Source of the DNA: a virus
DNA length: 64,000 nt
Strand: one strand, 5' to 3'
IMG/VR virus record: IMGVR_UViG_3300044715_001611
Location: 62,001-126,000 of that record
Part shown: in pieces, positions 24,436 to 32,910 of the stretch
Numbering within the stretch: the stretch's first letter is position 1
How the letters are laid out: each line of letters begins with the position of its first letter
The notes under the pieces: generated by a model
What the model was told of the DNA's origin: nothing
The model's database searches: none
What the model saw: only the letters and a program-made list of their open reading frames with translations
Translations under genes and position numbers: made by a program

Positions 24436-24700
24436 TTACACCGAAGAAGAACTGAAACATTGGTGGGTGGCCAAATGCCCCGAATGCGGGTGGGAAGGGC
24501 TGAGCCGGGACGCCGAGGGCGGACGCGCCATTGCGGACACGGGCGACTACGACGACGTCATCTGTCCCGTCTGCATTCACAATGAGGATGGCAAATGGCG
24601 AGGGGACTTCGTCGTCGTGGAGGAGGTCACCAACTACCATGGAGAAGAACACACCGGAGACGTGCCTTTACGGCGACCTGATTGCGTATCCGAAGAATAA
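24428..24700 (+). CDS. Zinc-ribbon small protein, 90 aa
   Basis: Cysteine pairs KCPECGWEG (~17) and ICPVCIHN (~46) form a probable zinc ribbon with an acidic linker. Start accaaATGGCT, overlapping the previous gene. It lies directly upstream of the polymerase gene. Confidence 0.55.
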   Translation: MANYTEEELKHWWVAKCPECGWEGLSRDAEGGRAIADTGDYDDVICPVCIHNEDGKWRGDFVVVEEVTNYHGEEHTGDVPLRRPDCVSEE

Positions 24701-24706
24701 AACCAA

Positions 24707-27700
24707 ATGAGTGAAAAACTACAAAGCCCCACGCCCGCCCCTGGCGAAATTGAAATCGGCATGCCGACCAGCCTTGTCGCCCGCAATAAAAAGGTGGGGG
24801 ATCGGCTGCTGGTCGCCGGCGAGGGCAAAATCCCGGCCGAGATCATGTTCGTGGCTACGGCGGTGGATGAGGACGAGGCCGTGGACCATATCAAGGGCTC
24901 CTACGGGCGCACCATCCCTCAGCGCGCCCGGTATCTGAAGGGAGCCGCCGGATGCATCCTCTCGGACATCCTGGCCTCCATCGGCATTGACATCTACGAC
25001 CACTACTACACGGCGGTCATCAAATGGCTGCTGCCTCGACAGGATCGCAATCGCCCCAAGCAGACGCTCGTCGCGCAATCCATGCCCATCCTGCTGGACG
25101 AGATCAAACGGGTGCAGCCGAAGATCATAGTCACGTTCGGCAAGGTGGCATTCGATGCCGTGTTTCCGAACCGGATGAAATTCGACTCGGTGAGGGCGGG
25201 CTGGTTCTACTCCGAGCAGCACGAGGCCAAAATCTTTGTGATGCAGGATGTCAGGAAGCCGGTTTATGAGCCGGCGCAAATCGAGGCGTTCCGCATGGAG
25301 CTGCTGGAATTGCGCAAGATGCTGGATGAGACCAGGGGAATTGAAGTGGTCAAATCGCCGGAGGATTACCAAATCATCTCCACACCAGACCAATTGGTTG
25401 AGTTCACCAAAATGCTCGCCGGGGAGAAACAGCATCTCCTATCGGTGGACTGCGAGTTCGGCGGCAGGAATCACGTCGATGGGAGGCTGCGCTCGCTGCA
25501 AATGGAATGGACGCCAGGACGGGCACGCTATATCCGGCTGATGGATGACAAGCTGAACATTGCCTTCCCAGGGGGATACGAGGCTGCCGGTCAAATCCTC
25601 CAACCGCATTGCAATGACCCCAAGACCAAATACATCGGCTACCATATCTCCGCGGATTTGCCGTGGATGCATACGTGGTTGGGCTTGGACTGGTATCAAA
25701 AGGCAATGATCGATGTGGAAGGTGCGCAGCAGGTGCTCGATGAGAATGCCGAATTGGGATTGGAGAGGCTGGCGTTGCAATACACAGCACTGGGACGCTA
25801 CGACATCCCATTGGAGCTTTGGAAGTTGGATAATCGGGAGAAGGTCTCGGACGACCTGGGCTACCTGCTGATCCCGGACGAGATCCTCGTGCCCTACGCA
25901 TTAAAGGATGTGTCTGCGCCGATGATCGCCGCCCCACAGATCATCAAGCGCCTGATGTCCGACAAGACCTGGGAGTATTACCGGGACTACCGGCATCACC
26001 TCGTCACAGACATCTTCACGCAATTTGCTTTGCTGGGACTGCCAATTAATAAAGCTAAAATAGATATCCTCCGCGACCTCTACAGCTACGCGCGTGAGCT
26101 GCTGGAGAAGAAATTCATCCACGAGTTGCGGATTGAGTCCGGGCAATTGCTGCTGAAGGCGATGCTCTCCGCATCCAAGGACCCGAAATGCTTTGGCGTG
26201 TATCAGGAGATCCTGACCATGGCGGCTGAGGGCCATCACGTGGAGGCGGAGGCGCGGTTGAAGGAGTTCGTGATGCCTGATCTTGATCTGATCAAGCATA
26301 CGACATCCAAACAGGATTTTGAGATGGCAAAGGCCATGGCCGCGGAGACGGAGAAGAAAGTACTGCCGGCGCTGCATCATTTCCTGGAAGCCCCCAATTT
26401 CAATGTGCGGTCGGCGGACTGCAAGAAGCGGTGGCTGTTCGACGTCAAAGGCATGACGCCCGTAAAGACCACCAATCGCAAGGAGGCGGGGCTGCCATCA
26501 ATTCCATGGAGCCGCGTGCAGAATCTGCCGCCCCACATCGCGGCGCAATACGCCCCGGCCTGCGACAAGCAGACGCTCAAGATGCTGGCGGATGACACGC
26601 AGGATGCATTGCTGCGGCGGATGCTGGACATGCTCGCCGTGGGCAATATTGCGAAGTCATGCTTCAAGCAGCCGCAGGTGGATGAGTTTACGGGGGAGAT
26701 CGTGAAGGAGAATGGGTTGCACACCTGGATTGCGGGCGATGGGTACATCCATCCAAATAATTCTGTGACTGAAACGGGGCGTCCTCGGGGTTGGAAGCCA
26801 AACTACTTAAACTGGGCCAAATATATTCATAAAGGCGTGGCTCGGGGGATTGCTGAGGTATTGAAGGAGCAGCATGATATCGGCGAATTGCCCGAGAAAT
26901 TTCAAGTGTTCCTGGATCCAGATGCGATCCCAAGCGTGCGTAGTATTGTAGATGTTACGGAACTGCCTCCGCTCGAAGGGTCCGTTGGCTGGTGCTTTAG
27001 TGACAGCGATTTCGCTACGGCAGAAATTAGATCTATGGCGTTTTTGAGCGGGGATGAGAACCTGATCCGCTTGATGACGGAACCGGACGATCAGTTTGGG
27101 TTGGCAAAAGTGAAGGATAAAAAGCATTCGATTCGTTTGCGTTATGCTTCCGACTGCGGCATTGATGAAAAGAACTGGAGATCTGAATTCATTCTGACTT
27201 CAGCGACCAATGGAAAAATAGAGGCGCGTGTCTCGTGGGCTGAATTGCTGCGCAAAGATGGAAAGCTAATTCATCCGCCACATGATTTGCACTGGTCACT
27301 GGTGGAGTGGGTGCAAAACAATCCACGCGAACTGTTCGACGCCGAGATCGATCGCGGCGGCACGGGCAAGCCAGGGAATTTCTGCATCGCCGAAGATGAA
27401 CTCGTGCTGACCGGTCGCGGGTGGATAGCAATTCAGAATGTTCTTGGTTGCGATGTCCTATGGGACGGCGTAGCGTGGGTCCATCATGAAGGACTCAAAT
27501 ACAACGGAATTGCTGAAGTGCGAAACTACCAGGGATTGCGCGCGACCGACGGACACGAAGTTTGGGATCGAGACGGAAGAAAAATCTACTTCGGGCAGGC
27601 GCGCACACAACAAATTGAACTTGCCTCAATTGGTGGAGCGGGCCAAAAAATTGAATGTGCCTGGCCTGATAGTTTTCCCCGAAACGATTCACAGAACGGG

Positions 27701-28966
27701 GTCGGGATACTTTCACCTGATGACGCAATGCACTTTGTGCGGAAAACAACTGGAGAAAGAGATCCGGAATTTGGAGCAGGGTTTTTCCAGCAAGTGCCAT
27801 TGTCAGAGGCTGGGGGCGCGTGCGGCGTACGGCGTAGCGCGACCGTTGACGAAGACGCTCGGCACTCGATACAATGCGATGATGCAGCGCTGCTACAAAG
27901 ACACGCACGTGTCGTCGTACAATTACAAGATGCGCGGCATTCAAGTGTTGTTCAAATCTCGCCGGGATTTTGTGACGTGGGCGTTGGAGAAATGGCCGGA
28001 GGAGACATTCAAGAAAAAGGACTTCGACAGGATCGACAACGACGGACATTACTCGAAAGAGAATCTTCGGTTGGTGGATCGTCGGACGAATTTGTTGAAT
28101 CGGAGAAGACCCAAAGATGTGGACATTCAGACCGCACGGGACTTCATGGCACGGCATCCCGAGGTGAATTACACGGCGACCACGTGCTACGGGTTATTCC
28201 GGCTGGGCATGAGCGAGTATCAAATACTGGAACGCCACAGGAACAGCAGCAAGGCAGGGTGGAGAAAGTCAGGGTCTACGACATCATAAACGCGGGGCCG
28301 CGAAATAGGTTTGTGTGCTCCGGGATACTTGTGTCGAATTCCACCTCGTACGGAGCTACAGCGAGCACGCTGGATCGTCAAATCAAAGCCATCATTGGCA
28401 AGTCACCACCAGAAGGCACAGGGCAAGGTATTTTGGATGCCCTTCGACGCAGACAGCCCGTGGCGGTGGAATGGCTGGAGGCGCTTGCGGAAATACCAGG
28501 ATCACAATATCCGGAATACCAATTGGAGTCGGGGCAGAAGCGAAGGTTCCATGCCCACCGTTCATTTGTTCGAGGGATGGATGAAAGGACCAAGAACAGC
28601 ATCCTCTCCGGATTGAGCAGACAGGCGCGAAATTTTCCGAACCAAGCCATCGTGGCCGATACATCGACGAAAGCGGTGAAGAATCTGATGGCGTATTACC
28701 GGCAGTATGGATTTCGGTCCTACCCGCTGGTGATTTTATACGACTCCGTGGTGAGCTGTGGTCCCGTGGAAGAGCGGTTCCATGTGGCAGCGGCGCATCA
28801 GCGATTCATGACGACGGAAAACTGCTGGCATAACCACGGTAGGACTTGGAATTTTCCGATCGACACCGGCTTCACATTGGCGTGGGGATCGAAGCCCTCA
28901 GATGATATGAAAAAGAAACTCAACGACAAGACTTGGCACAGCGAGGCCCCATGGCTCAAGCTCTGA
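24707..28966 (+). CDS. Family A DNA polymerase with N-terminal UDG-like domain and an intein, 1419 aa precursor
   Basis: Domains in order. Residues ~1-205 resemble a uracil-DNA glycosylase fold (YTAVIKWLLP, RPKQTLVAQ, PKIIVTFGKVAFDA). A 3'-5' exonuclease follows, with SVDCEF (~246), SADLPW (~315) and YALKDVSA (~397). The polymerase has motif A DSDFATAEIR (~766), motif B GKPGNF/STSYGA (interrupted) and motif C LYDSVV (~1344; HD is replaced by YD). An intein of 319 residues lies between Phe892 and Ser1212. Excision would leave ~1100 residues, and splicing is needed because motif B binds the incoming dNTP. Start accaaATGAGT. It is probably the replicative polymerase; the UDG-like part could scan for uracil or be structural. 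Confidence 0.88.
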   Translation: MSEKLQSPTPAPGEIEIGMPTSLVARNKKVGDRLLVAGEGKIPAEIMFVATAVDEDEAVDHIKGSYGRTIPQRARYLKGAAGCILSDILASIGIDIYDHYYTAVIKWLLPRQDRNRPKQTLVAQSMPILLDEIKRVQPKIIVTFGKVAFDAVFPNRMKFDSVRAGWFYSEQHEAKIFVMQDVRKPVYEPAQIEAFRMELLELRKMLDETRGIEVVKSPEDYQIISTPDQLVEFTKMLAGEKQHLLSVDCEFGGRNHVDGRLRSLQMEWTPGRARYIRLMDDKLNIAFPGGYEAAGQILQPHCNDPKTKYIGYHISADLPWMHTWLGLDWYQKAMIDVEGAQQVLDENAELGLERLALQYTALGRYDIPLELWKLDNREKVSDDLGYLLIPDEILVPYALKDVSAPMIAAPQIIKRLMSDKTWEYYRDYRHHLVTDIFTQFALLGLPINKAKIDILRDLYSYARELLEKKFIHELRIESGQLLLKAMLSASKDPKCFGVYQEILTMAAEGHHVEAEARLKEFVMPDLDLIKHTTSKQDFEMAKAMAAETEKKVLPALHHFLEAPNFNVRSADCKKRWLFDVKGMTPVKTTNRKEAGLPSIPWSRVQNLPPHIAAQYAPACDKQTLKMLADDTQDALLRRMLDMLAVGNIAKSCFKQPQVDEFTGEIVKENGLHTWIAGDGYIHPNNSVTETGRPRGWKPNYLNWAKYIHKGVARGIAEVLKEQHDIGELPEKFQVFLDPDAIPSVRSIVDVTELPPLEGSVGWCFSDSDFATAEIRSMAFLSGDENLIRLMTEPDDQFGLAKVKDKKHSIRLRYASDCGIDEKNWRSEFILTSATNGKIEARVSWAELLRKDGKLIHPPHDLHWSLVEWVQNNPRELFDAEIDRGGTGKPGNFCIAEDELVLTGRGWIAIQNVLGCDVLWDGVAWVHHEGLKYNGIAEVRNYQGLRATDGHEVWDRDGRKIYFGQARTQQIELASIGGAGQKIECAWPDSFPRNDSQNGVGILSPDDAMHFVRKTTGERDPEFGAGFFQQVPLSEAGGACGVRRSATVDEDARHSIQCDDAALLQRHARVVVQLQDARHSSVVQISPGFCDVGVGEMAGGDIQEKGLRQDRQRRTLLERESSVGGSSDEFVESEKTQRCGHSDRTGLHGTASRGELHGDHVLRVIPAGHERVSNTGTPQEQQQGRVEKVRVYDIINAGPRNRFVCSGILVSNSTSYGATASTLDRQIKAIIGKSPPEGTGQGILDALRRRQPVAVEWLEALAEIPGSQYPEYQLESGQKRRFHAHRSFVRGMDERTKNSILSGLSRQARNFPNQAIVADTSTKAVKNLMAYYRQYGFRSYPLVILYDSVVSCGPVEERFHVAAAHQRFMTTENCWHNHGRTWNFPIDTGFTLAWGSKPSDDMKKKLNDKTWHSEAPWLKL
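27383..28339 (+). mobile_element. Intein in polymerase motif B, 319 aa
   Basis: The N-terminal splice junction is Cys (codon 27383) followed by a block A-like DELVLTGRGW. Block B is GLRATDGHEVW with the TxxH residues. The C-terminal blocks are VRVYDIINAGPRNRFV, then GILVSN, with Asn at the end and Ser (28340) as the +1 nucleophile. The usual penultimate His is Ser here, which some inteins tolerate. Only ~85 N-terminal and ~35 C-terminal residues look intein-like. The ~200 residues between them, read in the polymerase frame, are not protein-like and correspond to another gene in a different frame. Confidence 0.85.
27486..28289 (+). CDS. HNH-type homing endonuclease nested out of frame inside the intein, up to 267 aa
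   Basis: Read in a frame different from the polymerase/intein frame, this stretch encodes TRYNAMMQRCYKD and later KDFDRIDNDGHYSKENLR with NLLNRRR. That is the core of a common phage HNH-type endonuclease family. An upstream zinc-binding segment is present (TQCTLCGKQ, KCHCQRLG). The frame opens at ATG 27486, but the protein-like part begins near 27620, so the true start may be an internal TTG/GTG or Met. It ends at 28289, inside the intein C-terminal blocks. Both frames stay open for about 800 bases, so the DNA appears to be dual-coding. It probably drives intein homing. Confidence 0.8.
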   Translation: MKDSNTTELLKCETTRDCARPTDTKFGIETEEKSTSGRRAHNKLNLPQLVERAKKLNVPGLIVFPETIHRTGSGYFHLMTQCTLCGKQLEKEIRNLEQGFSSKCHCQRLGARAAYGVARPLTKTLGTRYNAMMQRCYKDTHVSSYNYKMRGIQVLFKSRRDFVTWALEKWPEETFKKKDFDRIDNDGHYSKENLRLVDRRTNLLNRRRPKDVDIQTARDFMARHPEVNYTATTCYGLFRLGMSEYQILERHRNSSKAGWRKSGSTTS

Positions 28967-29037
28967 ACCCCCGGAATCACAGGTAGGAAAAATCAGTAAA
29001 TCAGTCAGTAAACCAAACAACAAAAACAAAAAAACAG

Positions 29038-30888
29038 ATGAGTAACCAAGCACCAACAGCACCACACGCCCCCGGATCAGCACCCACAGCACCCGGCGGC
29101 CCTGAAAAGAAAAAGTTCAAGAAGACAGGCAACGAGTTCGTCGACGGCCTGAACGACTTCGACTTCGAGTTAGGAACGCGGTTCTTCCAGGATCACGTCC
29201 TCGGCGCCACCCCCAGCGGCAAGTTCGCCGTGGATGGTCGCATCCTGCCAGCGCGGAATCCTGCGCTGATCGGAAAGCCCGAATACGCGACGTCCTACAT
29301 TCCGTATCGCCACTGCAATACGGCGAACCTCGTGGACCAATCGCTGCTCGACGCGGATCGCAATGTACCCAAGACGACAAATTTCTTCGTCGGGATGCTG
29401 GCCGTCCGCAGGTACGGCAGCAATGCGCCCCGGCATGACATCGTCTCTCCACGCACGCGAAAGGTGTATCCGGGATTCAAGGCCGGTCCGGATGATCTGG
29501 CCTGTCCGTTCATTGACATTCGCGCTTACGCCAAGAAACTGGCGGAGGATGACGAGTCGCTGGAGCATCTCTTGGAGGGTGATTTCGCCAATAAGATCGA
29601 TCCCATCATTCCCAAGGTGAAGACGTTCTTGCTTTGCAATATGTGGGGCCTGGTCGGCACGGATGCCCATCGCAACAATGCCTCGGAGAACTTCCTGGGC
29701 TACCTCACGGACTACGGGTTCAAGAACATGCTCGACCGGCTGACGTTCCCGCCGCAATACGGCACCACATCCCGCGATCCCAATTTCCCTGAGTTCATGC
29801 TCGGGGACATCACGGATCCGAAGACCGGCCTTTGGGCCTGGGGGCAGCAGGTGCAGGAAGGCGTGACGACCCCGTGGTCGTGGACGTTCTCCAAGAGCCC
29901 CAACACGCTGGATGGTAGCTCGGTCGTCGCGATGACGGACGAAATCTTGGCGAAGCGGTATGCACTGGATCACACGCTGTTCAACATCCTGTCGTATCAG
30001 GAGATCGTGGACATCATCTGCGAGGACAAATCCATCCCGCACCGGTTCGTGGAGACGGCGTGCGCGCACAGGGCAAAGGTCACGGCGTACAAGGAGAACA
30101 CCACATACTCGTTCGGCAATCCGGCGGCAAATGGCCCGAGTGCCGCGCCCGCAGGAAAGCTCTACTACGTGTTCAACGCAGGAGTGACGGATCCGACGCC
30201 GGTGACGCTCGCGCAGATCGTGGTGGTACTGCAGACCAAGCCGCAGGCGATGTTCTGTGAGAAGGGCAAGCAGGAATGGCAGACGGCGCAGCAGGTGCTG
30301 GCGTCCATGGTTCCCGCTGGTCCGGTCAATCAAGGCCCTCCGACCCCTCCGGCGGCCCCGCAATTGCCGACTCCGCCGCAGGCTCCCTCGGCGCCCACGC
30401 CTCCGGTTCAGCCGACAGCGCCCACGCCACCGCCGCAACCAGCAGCCCCCGCCCCGCAACGGCCGGCCCCGCCGACGCCGCCAGCAGAGCCGACACCAGC
30501 CCCAGTCACACCCGCGGATACGCGGATGTTCTGGGTGTCGCAGGCCGGGAAGATGAGCGATGGATGTGTGAATGTCGCCGCCGCAAAGGATGTGGCGGCC
30601 AATGCACCGAAGGCTCTGTTCTGCGAGGATGGAACGGAGAAGTGGCAGACGGCCGCGCAGCTCGGATGGGCAGCAGCCCCCGCCGCAGCGCCCCAGCCGC
30701 CCACAGGTCCCACAGCCCCGCAGGCACCGGCGGCAGCCCCCGCAGAGGCAGCCCCCAACGGCATGACTCCTGAGGAGGCCGCGGAATACGATCAGCTCAC
30801 CGCGGCGCTCGCCGTGCCGGGCGTGGTGCCTCAGATGGACCAGGTGACGCGCCTGATGGCGCTGGAGCAGAAGAAGTCCGGGAAGTAG
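29038..30888 (+). CDS. Large Pro-rich protein with two GYF-like modules, 616 aa
   Basis: The N-terminal ~350 residues form an uncharacterised domain (FVDGLNDFDFELGTRFF, KPEYATSYIPYRHCN). Then come two ~50-residue modules, each with a Y/W-x-V strand, a C..G....WQT..Q motif and intervening helices, resembling GYF_2-type adaptor domains. They are joined by a long Pro/Ala linker (residues ~435-500). The extreme C-terminus (TAALAVPGVVPQMDQ, then RLMAL) recurs in the product of 32907. Gene position after the polymerase and before the recombinase, together with codon use suggesting high expression, would suit a single-stranded-DNA-binding or scaffold protein, but no OB-fold signature was seen. Bounded by a strong terminator. 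Confidence 0.65.
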   Translation: MSNQAPTAPHAPGSAPTAPGGPEKKKFKKTGNEFVDGLNDFDFELGTRFFQDHVLGATPSGKFAVDGRILPARNPALIGKPEYATSYIPYRHCNTANLVDQSLLDADRNVPKTTNFFVGMLAVRRYGSNAPRHDIVSPRTRKVYPGFKAGPDDLACPFIDIRAYAKKLAEDDESLEHLLEGDFANKIDPIIPKVKTFLLCNMWGLVGTDAHRNNASENFLGYLTDYGFKNMLDRLTFPPQYGTTSRDPNFPEFMLGDITDPKTGLWAWGQQVQEGVTTPWSWTFSKSPNTLDGSSVVAMTDEILAKRYALDHTLFNILSYQEIVDIICEDKSIPHRFVETACAHRAKVTAYKENTTYSFGNPAANGPSAAPAGKLYYVFNAGVTDPTPVTLAQIVVVLQTKPQAMFCEKGKQEWQTAQQVLASMVPAGPVNQGPPTPPAAPQLPTPPQAPSAPTPPVQPTAPTPPPQPAAPAPQRPAPPTPPAEPTPAPVTPADTRMFWVSQAGKMSDGCVNVAAAKDVAANAPKALFCEDGTEKWQTAAQLGWAAAPAAAPQPPTGPTAPQAPAAAPAEAAPNGMTPEEAAEYDQLTAALAVPGVVPQMDQVTRLMALEQKKSGK

Positions 30889-30903
30889 GCAGTTGAATCA
30901 AAC

Positions 30904-30943
30904 AAGCAGGCCGGGTCCGAACCCCGCGCCTGCTTTTCTTTTT
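30904..30943 (+). terminator. Intrinsic terminator after the Pro-rich protein gene
   Basis: AAGCAGGC (30904-30911) pairs perfectly with GCCTGCTT (30928-30935) and is followed by TTCTTTTT. This is a classical rho-independent terminator that ends the polymerase-region transcript. Confidence 0.85.
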
Positions 30944-30951
30944 GCAGATAA

Positions 30952-31323
30952 ATGACATTCAAAGAATTACAAGCGAAAGCCACCCCAGGAGAATGGTATC
31001 TCGGGGTGGGCACGCAATATTGCTTTCATTCCGGAAACCGGGTGGCAATGTGCGTGGGATTTGAGGAGGGAGGAGAGCAAAGCGAATGCACACTCGCGGA
31101 GTTTTGGCCGGCGGATCACGACAAGGATATCATCGACGCGCAATTGATGCTGCACTGCCGGAAGCATTTCGCCAAGGCCCTGCAGGCGCTGGAGGACATG
31201 ACAGGAGCCATGCAGGTCATGTGGGAGGCCCTGCCGGATGATGCGACCGAGGAGCAGGAGGAGGACTTCACTGGATTGAACGAGGCGCAGCAAATTCTCA
31301 AAGAAGCAAAGGAGATCAAATGA
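30952..31323 (+). CDS. Hypothetical protein, 123 aa (MTFxEL family copy 1)
   Basis: Begins MTFKELQAKATPGEWY and has a helical half with LMLHCRKHFAKALQALEDM. The genes at 31320 and 31876 share the MTF(N/K)EL start and the HC.NHF..L..AL pattern, so this is one of three diverged paralogues. I recall similar helices in many phage proteins of unknown function. Each gene overlaps the next by ATGA. Confidence 0.6.
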   Translation: MTFKELQAKATPGEWYLGVGTQYCFHSGNRVAMCVGFEEGGEQSECTLAEFWPADHDKDIIDAQLMLHCRKHFAKALQALEDMTGAMQVMWEALPDDATEEQEEDFTGLNEAQQILKEAKEIK

Positions 31324-31646
31324 CATTCAATGAATTGATGAAGAATGCGGTGATTCTGCCGCTAACCGTGGAGATGGAAAAGGGTATCGGAAATATGTGG
31401 GAGCCGACCATCTACCAGAGGAATGCTCACCCAGACAGGCAGTGGGTGGCCGATCTGCCGAAATGGCCGAGCGAAACTCCGCCGCCGCTGGCTGACCTCA
31501 TCGTCCATTGCGTGAACAACTTCACGTCTTTGATGGAGGCTCTGACGGACTGCGCTGCCGCACTCCAGCCGAGTCGAAACCAAGAGGAGCGAGAAGCTCT
31601 GGCGAAAGCGTGCGTCGCGCTGGCGATGGCAAAGGAGGTCAAATGA
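31320..31646 (+). CDS. Hypothetical protein, 108 aa (MTFxEL family copy 2)
   Basis: MTFNELMKNA start, central VHCVNNFTSLMEAL and an Ala-rich C-terminal helix. Homologous in outline to the products of 30952 and 31876. ATGA overlaps on both sides. Confidence 0.6.
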   Translation: MTFNELMKNAVILPLTVEMEKGIGNMWEPTIYQRNAHPDRQWVADLPKWPSETPPPLADLIVHCVNNFTSLMEALTDCAAALQPSRNQEEREALAKACVALAMAKEVK

Positions 31647-31879
31647 CGAACAACACACTGGAGATTGGCGACTGCAACGAGCATGACGCCTTCATTGAAA
31701 ACGACGCCGGGTGGGATGTGGCTATTTTGAGCCGCTACACCAAGCTGTCCAAGGGGGTCGGATGCGACGAGCATGTCCCGCAGCTCCTCACTGATGAGCA
31801 GTGGCAGGCTCTCGTGGATTGCGTGGATGCATGCCTGAAACAATACAAAGCTCCCACAGAGGAGAAGGAGACCAAATGA
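31643..31879 (+). CDS. Small acidic hypothetical protein, 78 aa
   Basis: ATG 31643 overlaps the previous stop. Acidic, with DAGWDVAILSRY and a helical LVDCVDACLKQY. Not clearly related to its MTFxEL neighbours. No family recognised. Confidence 0.55.
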   Translation: MTNNTLEIGDCNEHDAFIENDAGWDVAILSRYTKLSKGVGCDEHVPQLLTDEQWQALVDCVDACLKQYKAPTEEKETK

Positions 31880-32232
31880 CATTCAATGAATTGAGCGCGC
31901 GGGCGACGCCGCGACCCTATCACACAGACGGCGACGGGCAGATTTATGGACTCAATCCAGAGTTCGACCCGACCGACCTGCAGACGCACGATGAAATACT
32001 CATTGCGGATGTGGCGCCGGAGAACGTGGCGCTTACGGAATATGATGCGGATAACGCGGCCTTCCTTGTGCATTGCGCGAACCATTTTGAAACGCTGGTG
32101 GTAGCGCTGCAGGCATGCCGTAAAGCGCTGGAGGACCACGTCCAATACGAGGACGACGAAGAGGGCAGTGCAGAGGGTGACGCCTTCAGGTTGACGGAGA
32201 AGGCCCTCAAAGAAGCACAGGAGGTCAAATGA
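31876..32232 (+). CDS. Hypothetical protein, 118 aa (MTFxEL family copy 3)
   Basis: Starts MTFNELSARATPRPYH and contains FLVHCANHFETLVVALQACRKAL. This is the clearest member of the local paralogue set with 30952 and 31320. Consensus start accaaATGACA. Function unknown. Confidence 0.6.
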   Translation: MTFNELSARATPRPYHTDGDGQIYGLNPEFDPTDLQTHDEILIADVAPENVALTEYDADNAAFLVHCANHFETLVVALQACRKALEDHVQYEDDEEGSAEGDAFRLTEKALKEAQEVK

Positions 32233-32399
32233 GCTACACGCTGACAATGACAAGCGATGAGTTTGGTTCAGAGGACTTCGGTCCCTACGCCAATATGAAG
32301 GATGCGCTGGCAGCACAGGCGCGCATCTTGAAAAAAGCGGAGAAATTGAAGGACGGGATCGTCAGGTCATTTACCATCCAACCAGAGGACTCCCAATGA
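32229..32399 (+). CDS. Small hypothetical protein, 56 aa
   Basis: ATGAGC at 32229 in the gtcaaATGAGC context overlaps the previous stop, and the frame ends in the ATGA of the next gene. Contains DEFGSEDFGPYANMKDAL and a Lys-rich helix. The perfect chain of ATGA overlaps on both sides supports it despite its length. Confidence 0.6.
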   Translation: MSYTLTMTSDEFGSEDFGPYANMKDALAAQARILKKAEKLKDGIVRSFTIQPEDSQ

Positions 32400-32584
32400 C
32401 CCATCCGGAAGCAATGGACCTAGCGGTGCGCTGCAGGTTGTCCGGGAGCGATGCCGACGCCGTCTATATGGCAACAAACACACCCGATGGTGAATTAACG
32501 CGGTCAGGTATCATCATAAAGCGGATGGCTATCACGCTTGGCGAACTGACCAAGAAAACGACCACCGAGGAGCAAATCAAATGA
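32396..32584 (+). CDS. Small hypothetical protein, 62 aa
   Basis: Coupled by ATGA to both neighbours. Helix-rich, with [11 protein letters not shown] and [15 protein letters not shown]. No family recognised. Confidence 0.5.
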   Translation: MTHPEAMDLAVRCRLSGSDADAVYMATNTPDGELTRSGIIIKRMAITLGELTKKTTTEEQIK

Positions 32585-32910
32585 CCATGCCTAAATCCAA
32601 AATCAAGGCACGCCTCGAATACCTACGGGGAGAGTTGCGCGCGGAACGAATCAGCTATGGCGAAATCGCGGAGCTTGCAGACCTGGCGGAGCACATCGCC
32701 CCCGGAGACGTGGAATTGCTGGAGGCGGCAGGAATCCCGGAATTTTCGAAGAAGCGGGATTACAAAAGGCAATACATGGGAGTGACCATTGACCGGGCTG
32801 GACGAAACAGCAGCGGCATCCGATGGACGGCGCTGGGAACTGACGGCTATCTTCGGGCTGACACGCTGGCAGGCATCAAACAACTGATCAAAAAGAATAA
32901 AACCAAATGA
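32581..32910 (+). CDS. Conserved hypothetical protein, 109 aa
   Basis: The N-terminal part [19 protein letters not shown], followed by [20 protein letters not shown], belongs to a type I recall as widespread in plasmids and phages, with no known function. The C-terminal half adds a strand-rich segment. ATGA overlaps on both sides. Confidence 0.65.
   Translation: MTMPKSKIKARLEYLRGELRAERISYGEIAELADLAEHIAPGDVELLEAAGIPEFSKKRDYKRQYMGVTIDRAGRNSSGIRWTALGTDGYLRADTLAGIKQLIKKNKTK

Noticed and set aside
29170-30459. 429-codon minus-strand frame opposite the Pro-rich protein
   Set aside because: Arg/Gly-rich antisense translation caused by biased codon use on the plus strand.
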